The notes under the pieces were generated by a model. That model was not told the origin of the DNA. It did no database searches and saw nothing but the letters and a program-made list of their open reading frames with translations. The translations under genes and the position numbers were made by a program. Source: Methylobacter sp. KS41 (GTDB lineage Bacteria; Pseudomonadota; Gammaproteobacteria; Methylococcales; Methylomonadaceae). Taken from it: 64,000 nucleotides of DNA. Every line of letters begins with the position of its first letter. Positions within the stretch are counted from its first letter, which is position 1. Of the stretch, positions 1 to 7,502 are shown piece by piece. The stretch covers positions 1,894,501-1,958,500 of the forward strand of contig PHSP01000001.1 in assembly GCA_002862125.1 (NCBI GenBank), given 5' to 3'.

Positions 1-122
1 GGGCAAAAATTGGCAAAATTGCCGAAGAAAACCCCGATTTAAGCTTTGAGTTTATCAAAGATACCCTCCGTGCCAGAGAAGAAGCTCTTGCAGGTCAAGT
101 CGAGCCTTATCTATTTGATTAA
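1..122 (+). CDS. C-terminal end of an unidentified protein (partial)
   Basis: An open frame enters from the window edge (codons in phase from base 3) and stops at TAA 120-122, giving about 39 C-terminal residues that end in VEPYLFD. The tail is charged and looks helical. I do not recognise the family from this fragment, and the rest of the gene lies outside the window. It runs in the same direction as the citramalate synthase gene, but the 178-bp gap with a REP doublet suggests separate transcripts. Confidence 0.5.
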   Translation, partial: AKIGKIAEENPDLSFEFIKDTLRAREEALAGQVEPYLFD

Positions 123-179
123 ATAGGAAGCCACGAAAATTTTTATCGTGACACCAAAAGTTCTTTATGAGAAGCCGGG

Positions 180-253
180 GTAGGGTACGCATCGCGTACC
201 ATCCAGAATTTCAATCCATAACAGCTTTAAAAGGTACGCGATGCGTACCCTAC
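180..253. repeat. REP doublet (two inverted GTAG-hairpin units)
   Basis: Two perfect 21-bp inverted arms lie at 180-200 and 233-253. Each arm is itself GTAG followed by a 7-bp hairpin (GGTACGC / GCGTACC, loop ATC). A 5' GTAG foot plus a hairpin is the known layout of REP units mobilised by REP-associated tyrosine transposases, and an inverted pair is a BIME. No such transposase gene is in the window, so the assignment rests on structure. Confidence 0.8.
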
Positions 254-300
254 ATAGTTAGATAGCTTAACACGGCGCATTGAGAAAATAAGCAACAATC

Positions 301-1845
301 ATGACGATAGAATCAAGACACATCCAGTTAATGGACACCACCTTGCGTGATGGCGAGCAGACTCAGGGCGTATCGTTTACGCCCAGTGAAAAAGTCAATA
401 TTGCCAAAGCGCTCTTGCAATCACTGAGGGTTGATCGTATAGAGGTCGCGTCTGCGCGGGTTTCTCTAGGCGAAAAAGAGGCGGTTACGAACATCAACCA
501 ATGGGCGCAACAGGAAGGTTTCGTCGGCCGCGTTGAAGTGCTTGGTTTTGTTGACCATACCAAAAGCGTTGACTGGATAAGGGAAACGGGTGGCGGGGTC
601 ATCAATTTACTCACCAAAGGCAGCGAAAAACATTGCCGTGAGCAATTGGGGAAAACGCTAGCCCAGCACACCGCCGATATTCTGCAAACGGTTAATTACG
701 CGCTGGAAAAAGACCTGAAGGTTAATGTTTACCTGGAGGATTGGTCTAATGGCTACCAAGACAGTCCGGATTATGTTTACGGCTTAATGGACAATTTGCG
801 ACACTCAGGCATTCAGCATTTCATGCTGCCTGATACCCTCGGTGTATTGTCGCCTGAAGAAGTATTCAACAACCTGAGCGATATGTGTCATCGGTATCCG
901 GAACTGCAATTTGATTTTCATCCCCATAATGATTACGGACTGGCAACCGCCAATGTCATGGCGGCCGTTCGTGCGGGCGTGAGTTCTATACACTGTACCG
1001 TTAACTGCCTGGGCGAGCGGGCAGGAAATGCATCACTTGCCGAGGTTGCGGTGGTGCTGCGCGATAAAATGAATATGCAGTTATCTATCGATGAGAGCCA
1101 TATTGTTCGTATCAGCAACATGGTTGAAAATTTTTCCGGGAAACGGGTCGCGGCCAATGCACCTATTATTGGCGCGGATGTCTTTACCCAAACTGCTGGT
1201 ATTCATGCCGATGGCGATCAAAAGGGAGGGTTATATAAAACCAGGTTAGGCCCGGAACGCTTTTCTCGTACTCGAAGTTACGCTTTAGGCAAAATGAGCG
1301 GAAAAGCGTCACTGAAAAAAAATCTGGAGAAGTTGGAGCTTGATCTTTCTGAAGAGAATCAGAAAAAAGTGCTGGAACGAATCGTAAGTCTTGGCGACTC
1401 AAAACAGACCATCACCACGGATGACTTGCCCTTTATTATTGCAGATGTGCTGGAGAGCAAGGATTATCAGCATATAAAATTGCTGAACTGCTCAGTAACC
1501 AGCGGACTTGATTTGGAGTCGACCGCCAGTATTCGGGTCAATGTGAAGGGCGCCAAGCATATTGCTTCAGGTTCCGGTAATGGCGGTTTCGATGCCTTTA
1601 TAGATGCCATCAACAAGGTGATGAAATTGCATGACTATTCATTGCCGGCATTGTTCGATTACGAAGTGAGGATACCCAGAGGCGGTCATACCAGCGCTTT
1701 AACAGAGTGTGTTATTACCTGGGATTGCGGTGGTGAACTGCGTAAAACCCGCGCTGTTCATTCCAACCAGGTTTTTGCAGCTATTCTGGCGGCGCTTAAA
1801 ATTATTAATATGCAGTTGCACGAACTGAATATGAACCCGGTTTAA
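301..1845 (+). CDS. cimA: (R)-citramalate synthase, Leptospira-type CimA
   Basis: This 514-residue enzyme belongs to the 2-isopropylmalate/citramalate/homocitrate synthase family. The N-terminal TIM barrel carries DTTLRDGEQ (residues 12-20) and the metal-binding HPH (His207, His209), followed by a linker and a C-terminal LeuA-type allosteric domain. Segments such as LLTKGSEKH, VNVYLEDWSNG, LPDTLGVLSPEE and TQTAGIHADGDQKG resemble, from memory, the Leptospira pyruvate-specific CimA more than E. coli LeuA. Such enzymes condense pyruvate with acetyl-CoA to (R)-citramalate, opening a threonine-independent route to isoleucine in the cytosol. 2-isopropylmalate synthase is the main alternative. The ATG start gives the full N-terminus. 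No other branched-chain gene is adjacent. Confidence 0.78.
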   Translation: MTIESRHIQLMDTTLRDGEQTQGVSFTPSEKVNIAKALLQSLRVDRIEVASARVSLGEKEAVTNINQWAQQEGFVGRVEVLGFVDHTKSVDWIRETGGGVINLLTKGSEKHCREQLGKTLAQHTADILQTVNYALEKDLKVNVYLEDWSNGYQDSPDYVYGLMDNLRHSGIQHFMLPDTLGVLSPEEVFNNLSDMCHRYPELQFDFHPHNDYGLATANVMAAVRAGVSSIHCTVNCLGERAGNASLAEVAVVLRDKMNMQLSIDESHIVRISNMVENFSGKRVAANAPIIGADVFTQTAGIHADGDQKGGLYKTRLGPERFSRTRSYALGKMSGKASLKKNLEKLELDLSEENQKKVLERIVSLGDSKQTITTDDLPFIIADVLESKDYQHIKLLNCSVTSGLDLESTASIRVNVKGAKHIASGSGNGGFDAFIDAINKVMKLHDYSLPALFDYEVRIPRGGHTSALTECVITWDCGGELRKTRAVHSNQVFAAILAALKIINMQLHELNMNPV

Positions 1846-1880
1846 AAATATCCGTCAGTTCTATTTTTGAGAGACAGGTG

Positions 1881-2435
1881 ATGAGTAAACAAAAGTTATC
1901 GTTACAGGATCAATTATTAAAATCCGGTTTAGTGAGTTCAGCTCAGGCTAAAAGCGCTAAGTCCGATAAACACAAACAAACTCAACAGCAGCGCAAGAAT
2001 AATGTAACGGTGGTTGATGAAGCCAAAGAGCTGGTAAAAAAAGCGCAAGCGGAAAAAGCTGAAAGGGACCGGGAACTTAACCAATTAATCAAGCAGCAGG
2101 AAGAGCAAAAACATCTGATCGCGCAAGTCAAGCAGCTAATCGAACAAAACAGGCAGCCCAAAGATGCTGACGGATTGGCTTATCATTTTAATGATAACAA
2201 TAAAATTAAGACACTGTATGTCTCGGAAGCCATGCGCGAACAAATTATTCGTGGCAGGCTTGCTATTGTAAAACTGGGCGATGGCTATGAAGTGGTATCG
2301 TCAGAAGTAGCAAAAAAAATAAGCTTGCGGGGTGCGGCGAGTGTTGTACTACTCAATGAGCCTATTGATAGCGCCGATGAGAATAAAGACGACCCTTACG
2401 CGGATTATCAAATCCCGGATGATTTGATGTGGTAA
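1881..2435 (+). CDS. DUF2058 family protein (YaiL-like)
   Basis: The protein has about 184 residues, close to the usual DUF2058 length. It opens with the family signature LSLQDQLLKSGLV, continues with a lysine- and glutamine-rich, probably coiled-coil stretch (about 20-90), and ends in a compact domain with an acidic tail. Members are described as nucleoprotein or polynucleotide-associated, but their biochemical role is not established. I chose ATG 1881 over the GTG just before it, because the purine-rich GAGACAGG upstream acts as a ribosome site. It lies 35 bp after cimA on the same strand and may be co-transcribed. Confidence 0.75.
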   Translation: MSKQKLSLQDQLLKSGLVSSAQAKSAKSDKHKQTQQQRKNNVTVVDEAKELVKKAQAEKAERDRELNQLIKQQEEQKHLIAQVKQLIEQNRQPKDADGLAYHFNDNNKIKTLYVSEAMREQIIRGRLAIVKLGDGYEVVSSEVAKKISLRGAASVVLLNEPIDSADENKDDPYADYQIPDDLMW

Positions 2436-2452
2436 TGCGGTGTTGAATTAAG

Positions 2453-2481
2453 AAGGGGAGCCATTCATGGTTGCTCCCTTT
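2453..2481. terminator. Hairpin between convergent DUF2058 and dsbA genes
   Basis: AAGGGGAGC pairs with GCTCCCTTT around an 11-base loop (one wobble pair). It sits in the 53-bp gap between two convergent genes and probably ends transcription from either side. Confidence 0.6.
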
Positions 2482-2488
2482 CAATCAA

Positions 2489-3109
2489 TCATTTTGCCGC
2501 GCTCTCCTTTTTGATCAGATAATTCATAACTTCTATCATCTTTTCATGAGAACCGGCTAAAGGTCCATTGGTTTTATATTTTCCATTAATAATGATGGCA
2601 GGAACTCCTGTTATGCCATAGCGGGTTGCCATGGATGGAGCGTTACGCATTTTGCTATCGACCGCAAAGGAATTGTATGCCTCATGGAATTGGGTTTCAT
2701 CGACGCCATGAGCTGCAAAAAACTTCGCCAACTCTTCTTCGGTATCAAGCTTTTCTTTTTTGTTTTGTATGGCATCAAAAAAATCAGCATGAACTTTATC
2801 AACAACACCCAATGCTTCTGCAGTGAAATAAGCTTTGGCATGTTTGCTCCAGAGTTCATTAAATGCTGCGGGCTCGCGGATAAATTCAACATTTTTAGGT
2901 AGATTTTTCACCCACTTTTCAAGTAACGGCTCAAAGCTATAGCAATGCGGACAGCCGTACCAAAAAAATTCAATGACTTCTATTTTATCCGGATTTTGCG
3001 TAGGTTGAGGAGGTGAAAGTGTTTCGTAACCAGTTTGCTCTGCTTTCAGCAGAAAGGAACAGGAAAATAACAAGACTAACAAACCGGGTTGAATAATTTT
3101 TTTTAGCAT
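2489..3109 (-). CDS. dsbA: Periplasmic thiol:disulfide interchange protein DsbA
   Basis: This 206-residue oxidoreductase has a signal peptide (about residues 1-23) and a thioredoxin fold with the active site CPHC at 53-56, preceded by FFWYG as in DsbA proteins. The cis-proline loop appears as GVPAIIING near the C-terminus. It introduces disulfide bonds into exported proteins in the periplasm and would be re-oxidised by DsbB, which is not in the window. It lies 81 bp downstream of the cytochrome c4 gene on the same strand, a pairing common in gammaproteobacteria, where cytochrome maturation and disulfide chemistry are linked. Confidence 0.93.
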   Translation of the reverse strand: MLKKIIQPGLLVLLFSCSFLLKAEQTGYETLSPPQPTQNPDKIEVIEFFWYGCPHCYSFEPLLEKWVKNLPKNVEFIREPAAFNELWSKHAKAYFTAEALGVVDKVHADFFDAIQNKKEKLDTEEELAKFFAAHGVDETQFHEAYNSFAVDSKMRNAPSMATRYGITGVPAIIINGKYKTNGPLAGSHEKMIEVMNYLIKKESAAK

Positions 3110-3190
3110 GGTTTAGTTCTCAAGAGAGTGCATTTTAGAAAAAAATAATAAGTAAAGTGAGGTTTGGACGGCTATCCTCAAGTTGTTTGC

Positions 3191-3853
3191 TTATTTCATC
3201 ATCGATATACGATAAGAAACCGCTTTAATTTCTTCAGCTGTCATTTTTTGGGCAATCATGTGCATCATATTTTCCGGATTATTGCTCCGTTCGCCTGATT
3301 TGAAATCGGTTAGAGTTTTTATTAAATAATCGGCATGTTGTGATTTTAATGCCGGAAATGCTGCTGGTTTGTTGCCTTCTCCATAGGGGCCATGGCAAGC
3401 GATACATGCGGAGACTTCTCTGGTCAGATCACCGTTGCGATACAAGTCGCTGCCTTGGGCAATAATTTCCTGAATGGTGTCGTTGCCGTCAGTTTTCTTT
3501 TCATCTTCATCATCATCTAAAACCGGCAGTTCGTTTGCCGAAATTTTTTGTTCAGAATAGTAAGCGGCTATATCCGCCATTTCATCATCAGTTAATCCCA
3601 TTGCGATAGGCGACATCATGGGATTGCTACGAGAGCCGCTTTTAAAGGCTTGCAACTGTTTTACCAGATATGAGGAATGCTGCTGGGCAAGTTTGGGGAA
3701 TGTCGAAACCAGACTGTTACCGTTGTCTCCATGACAACTGACACAGACAGCCGCCTTTTCTTTTCCTGCGCTAATATTACCCTCTGCATGTAAAATACCA
3801 GTAATACCGGTAAGTGACATGGCTAGTGAAAAAGCCAGCAGTTTTTTTTTCAT
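3191..3853 (-). CDS. Cytochrome c4 (diheme)
   Basis: The 220-residue protein has a signal peptide (about 1-23) and two class I cytochrome c domains, each with a heme-attachment motif: CVSCH at 37-41 and CIACH at 150-154. Methionine axial ligands are plausible in the NPMMSP and NPENMMHM stretches. An acidic linker (VLDDDEDEKK, about 111-120) joins the domains. Cytochrome c4 carries electrons in the periplasm from the bc1 complex to terminal oxidases. The start is well supported by a GGGG-rich ribosome site directly upstream. It is divergent from engB. Confidence 0.92.
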   Translation of the reverse strand: MKKKLLAFSLAMSLTGITGILHAEGNISAGKEKAAVCVSCHGDNGNSLVSTFPKLAQQHSSYLVKQLQAFKSGSRSNPMMSPIAMGLTDDEMADIAAYYSEQKISANELPVLDDDEDEKKTDGNDTIQEIIAQGSDLYRNGDLTREVSACIACHGPYGEGNKPAAFPALKSQHADYLIKTLTDFKSGERSNNPENMMHMIAQKMTAEEIKAVSYRISMMK

Positions 3854-3965
3854 AGGGTTCCCCTTTGGAATAAAGTAGTCATTTTATGGTAGCCTTTAAT
3901 GCATGTTGCAGGCTGCTGCGTGTAGCCGAATTCTACCCTAATTAGTAAGCTTAAGCGAGGTAACG

Positions 3966-4583
3966 TTGAATCCAGTTTATCACCAAGCAAAATTTATTAA
4001 CAGTTCACCTGACCTTAAGGCTACTCCTGAAGATCAGGGCCGGGAAGTAGCATTTGCAGGACGCTCGAATGCTGGTAAATCAAGTGCAATTAATACTATA
4101 ACCCGGCAAAATGCATTAGCCAGGATTAGTAAAACTCCTGGTAGAACTCAAATGCTCAATTTTTTTGAAATCAATGCCAGGCAAAGGTTTGTTGATTTGC
4201 CAGGTTATGGTTATGCGAAAGTACCTGTGACGGTGAAAAAAAAATGGCATGAGTTAATGGAACGCTATTTAACCAGCCGAAAGTCGTTGTGCGCCATTAT
4301 TTTGGTTATGGATGTGCGTCATCCCTTAACTGAGTTTGACTGGCAGATGGTTGAATGGTGTCAACATACCGGTTTGCCGCTGCATATATTGTTAACCAAG
4401 GCCGATAAATTGACTTATGGGGCAGCAAAAAATACCTTATTACAAGTTCAAAGAGAACTTAAGGATATCGACTTTCCGTTGACGATACAGTTGTTTTCAG
4501 CATTGAAAAAAACGGGTATTGATGAAGTGCATCAAGCACTTGATCTCTTGTTTAATGCGGATGAGAAGACTGAATTGGAATGA
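3966..4583 (+). CDS. engB: Ribosome biogenesis GTPase EngB (YihA/YsxC)
   Basis: A 205-residue TrmE-Era-EngA-EngB-Septin GTPase. The G1 loop is GRSNAGKS at 32-39, G3 is DLPGYG, and G4 is the TKAD motif. EngB assists assembly of the large ribosomal subunit. The start is an uncommon TTG with GAGG upstream; no ATG gives the conserved N-terminus MNPVYHQAKF. The gene faces polA across two strong terminators, the same engB/polA neighbourhood as in E. coli. Confidence 0.95.
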   Translation: MNPVYHQAKFINSSPDLKATPEDQGREVAFAGRSNAGKSSAINTITRQNALARISKTPGRTQMLNFFEINARQRFVDLPGYGYAKVPVTVKKKWHELMERYLTSRKSLCAIILVMDVRHPLTEFDWQMVEWCQHTGLPLHILLTKADKLTYGAAKNTLLQVQRELKDIDFPLTIQLFSALKKTGIDEVHQALDLLFNADEKTELE

Positions 4584-4594
4584 GAGTCTGAAAA

Positions 4595-4628
4595 AAAACC
4601 CCAAAGTTTAAAAAATCTTCGGGGTTTT
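4595..4628. terminator. Bidirectional terminator after engB
   Basis: AAAACCCC(A)AAG pairs with CTT(C)GGGGTTTT across a 10-base loop, and T-runs flank it on both strands. It would end engB transcription rightward and any polA read-through leftward. Confidence 0.8.
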
Positions 4629-4633
4629 AAGAA

Positions 4634-4670
4634 AAATCAGCCAATAAATTAAGGGGGAACTGGCTGATTT
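4634..4670. terminator. Terminator of polA (minus strand)
   Basis: AAATCAGCCA at 4634-4643 pairs perfectly with TGGCTGATTT at 4661-4670. Read on the minus strand, the stem is followed by TTTTTC, so it looks like an intrinsic terminator for the relA-polA direction. A further 5-bp hairpin (ACGCC/GGCGT, 4672-4686) lies nearer polA. Confidence 0.65.
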
Positions 4671-4739
4671 AACGCCAATAAGGCGTCAAAAAATCAGACT
4701 TCAACTATAAATGAAAAGTTTCAGAAAAATTAAAACTTT

Positions 4740-7448
4740 TTAATGCGCTTCGTCCCAATTTCGCCCGATGCCAATATCAACAATCAACGGTACATTCAAA
4801 TCAGCGGCTGAACTCATGATGCTGCTAATGGCGGCGGCACAGTGAGCTAGTTGATCTTCCGCGGCTTCAAACACCAGTTCGTCATGAACTTGCATAATCA
4901 TTATGGCATCCGGTTTTTCCTTAATTAGCCACTGATCAGCGCTAATCATGGCGCGTTTAATAATATCCGCCGCGGTTCCTTGCATGGGTGCATTGATGGC
5001 GGTGCGTTCGGCGTATTGCCGGCGCGCCGCATTGCGTGATTTTATTTCCGGTAAATATAAACGGCGGCCAAATAAGGTTTCGACATAGCCCTGTTCGCGG
5101 GCTTGCTCTCTAATGCCGTCCATATAATTTTTAACGCCGGGATAGCGGGTAAAATACAAGTCAATATACGATTGCGCCTGACTGCGGGATAAGCCCAGTT
5201 GTTGCGCCAAGCCAAAAGAAGACATGCCATAAATCAAGCCGAAATTGATGGCTTTTGCCGAACGGCGCAAATCAGTAGTGACTTGGTCCGGAGCTACGCC
5301 GAAAACTTCCGCCGCTGTTGCCCTGTGAACATCCTGACCTTCGCTAAAGGCTCTCAGCAAACCTGTATCAGCGGATAAATGCGCCATAATGCGTAATTCA
5401 ATTTGTGAATAATCCGCAGCCACGATTTTATAACCAGGCGGGGCAATAAATGCTTGCCGGATTTTCCGCCCTTCTTCGCTGCGGATGGGGATGTTTTGCA
5501 AGTTGGGGTCGGATGATGACAGTCTGCCGGTAGCGGCTACCGCTTGATGGTAAGAGGTATGTATCCGTCCCGTTTTCTCATCAACCTGTTGCGGCAGTTT
5601 GTCGGTATAAGTCGATTTTAATTTGCTTAAACTACGGTAATCAAGAATCAGCTTGGGCAAAGGATAATCAAGAGCCAGTTCTTGTAAGACCGACTCTTCG
5701 GTTGACGGCTGGCCTTTAGGCGTTTTTTTTAAAACAGGCAGTTTTAGCTGGTCGTAGAGGATGTCCTGAATTTGTTTGGGCGAGCCTAAATTGAAGGTAT
5801 GTCCGGCAAGATCGTGAGCCTGTTGTTCAATGGCGGCAATATGATTGGCCAGTTCCAGGCTCTGCTGAGCCAGCATGGCTGTATCAATCAAGACCCCGTT
5901 GCTTTCAATACGAGTAAGCACGCTGATCAGGGGAATTTCTATTTCCGAGTATAAGTTGAGAAGTGCGGGAAGCTGATGCAGTTTAGCCATCAGCACATGA
6001 TGCAGCCGTAAGGTAATATCGGCATCTTCAGCTGCATAAGGGGCGGCTTGTTCCAGCGATACTTCCTGAAACGGGATTTGTTTTGCGCCTTTGCCGGCAA
6101 CGTCTTCATAATGAATGGTGGCAACGCCCAGATATTCTTTAGCGAGGTCATCCATATTATGTTTGGTTGCGGTGCTGTTTAAAACATAAGATTCAAGCAT
6201 GGTGTCGTGAGCAATTCCCTGCAGTGTTATGCCGTGGTTTGCCAAGACATGGGCGTCATATTTGAGGTTTTGCCCCAATTTGGCTTTATGCGGGTTTTCC
6301 AGTAGCGGGCGGAGTTTTCCCAGCATTCCGGCACGGTTTAATTGTTCGGGCGCGCCTGCATAATCATGGGCTAAAGGCACATAAGCGGCCTTGCCGGGAG
6401 TTACAGCAAAGGAAACGCCGACTATTTCAGCCTTGCTGTAGTCAAGGCTTGTGGTTTCTGTGTCAAAAGCAAACAGGTCGGCATTTTCTAGTCGCTCAAG
6501 CCATCGGTTGAATTGTTGATCAGTCAGTATGGTTTCATAGCTGGATTCAATTCCGGAAGGCGTGTCTTCAATAATTACAGCTTCTACCTGGTTATCCAGC
6601 ATCTTCAACCACGATGAAAATCCCAGTCCGGCCAGCCGGTTTTTCAGTTCTTCAGTGTTGACGCGCCGGCGTTTTAAATCGTCCATGCTGTAAGGTAAAT
6701 CAAGATCGCATTTGATCGTGGTGAGTTGTTTGGCTATCGGCAGTTGCTCTAAACTGGCGCGTAGATTGCCGCCGATTTTACCGCAAATTTTATCGGCATT
6801 AGCGATCAGGTTTTCCAGAGTTTGATATTGTTCCAGCCATTTTGCGGCAGTTTTTGGGCCAACGTTAGGCACGCCGGGAATATTGTCGCTGCTATCGCCC
6901 ATCAAAGCCAGATAATCAACAATTTGTTCCGGTTTAACGCCAAACTTGTCGATAACGCCCTGAATATCCATGCGCGAGTTGGACATGGTGTTTTCCAGGA
7001 TAATATGATCAGTGACCAGTTGCGCCATGTCTTTATCCCCCGTGGAAATAATCACGTTAAAGCCTTGCTCCGCGGCATGTTGCGCCAAGGCACCCAGGAC
7101 ATCATCCGCTTCTACTCCTGACTCCATGATTAATGGCAGGCCCATTGCCCGGATCAGTTGATGCAAGGGTTCGATTTGTACGCGCAAATCGTCGGGCATA
7201 GGAGGCCTGTGCGCTTTATATTGAGCATAGAGGTCATTGCGAAAAGTTTTGCCGGGCGCGTCAAAAACCACGGTCACGTATTCACATTGATAGTCTGCCA
7301 GGAGTTTGCGCAACATGTTGGATACGCCGTAAATGGCATTGGTGGGTTCACCCTTGGGATTAGTCAGGGGCGGAATTGCATGATAAGCTCGAAATAAGAA
7401 GGAGGAGCCATCAACCAGAATCAGGCATTTTTGAGTTTGTAGTGACAT
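4740..7448 (-). CDS. polA: DNA polymerase I
   Basis: The protein has 902 residues and the full three-domain layout. An N-terminal 5' nuclease domain occupies about 1-290. The 3'-5' exonuclease domain follows, with its catalytic DTE intact in FAFDTETTSLDYS, so proofreading should be active. The C-terminal family A polymerase domain carries DYSQIELRI (motif A) and QVHDELVFE (motif C). It replaces RNA primers and fills repair gaps. It lies 54 bp downstream of relA on the same strand. The leader directly before the ATG is a pyrimidine-rich period-7 repeat, described separately. Confidence 0.97.
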   Translation of the reverse strand: MSLQTQKCLILVDGSSFLFRAYHAIPPLTNPKGEPTNAIYGVSNMLRKLLADYQCEYVTVVFDAPGKTFRNDLYAQYKAHRPPMPDDLRVQIEPLHQLIRAMGLPLIMESGVEADDVLGALAQHAAEQGFNVIISTGDKDMAQLVTDHIILENTMSNSRMDIQGVIDKFGVKPEQIVDYLALMGDSSDNIPGVPNVGPKTAAKWLEQYQTLENLIANADKICGKIGGNLRASLEQLPIAKQLTTIKCDLDLPYSMDDLKRRRVNTEELKNRLAGLGFSSWLKMLDNQVEAVIIEDTPSGIESSYETILTDQQFNRWLERLENADLFAFDTETTSLDYSKAEIVGVSFAVTPGKAAYVPLAHDYAGAPEQLNRAGMLGKLRPLLENPHKAKLGQNLKYDAHVLANHGITLQGIAHDTMLESYVLNSTATKHNMDDLAKEYLGVATIHYEDVAGKGAKQIPFQEVSLEQAAPYAAEDADITLRLHHVLMAKLHQLPALLNLYSEIEIPLISVLTRIESNGVLIDTAMLAQQSLELANHIAAIEQQAHDLAGHTFNLGSPKQIQDILYDQLKLPVLKKTPKGQPSTEESVLQELALDYPLPKLILDYRSLSKLKSTYTDKLPQQVDEKTGRIHTSYHQAVAATGRLSSSDPNLQNIPIRSEEGRKIRQAFIAPPGYKIVAADYSQIELRIMAHLSADTGLLRAFSEGQDVHRATAAEVFGVAPDQVTTDLRRSAKAINFGLIYGMSSFGLAQQLGLSRSQAQSYIDLYFTRYPGVKNYMDGIREQAREQGYVETLFGRRLYLPEIKSRNAARRQYAERTAINAPMQGTAADIIKRAMISADQWLIKEKPDAIMIMQVHDELVFEAAEDQLAHCAAAISSIMSSAADLNVPLIVDIGIGRNWDEAH

Positions 7449-7474
7449 AGGTTTAAGGTAAAAGGTTAAAGGCT
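7449..7474. repeat. Period-7 repeat at the polA start
   Basis: Read on the minus strand, this stretch consists of 7-base units of the form RCCTTNN (GCCTTTA, ACCTTTT, ACCTTAA, then ACCT) and ends directly at the polA ATG. The same unit family precedes yheS (37608-37642). It leaves polA without a purine-rich ribosome site. Confidence 0.65.
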
Positions 7475-7502
7475 AGAGACACATTTTGAGTTTGGCGCAG
7501 CA

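Noticed and set aside
4584-4739. A Spot 42-like small RNA between engB and polA, as in E. coli
   Set aside because: The stems present read as terminators for the two convergent genes, and I saw no promoter or Spot 42 sequence.
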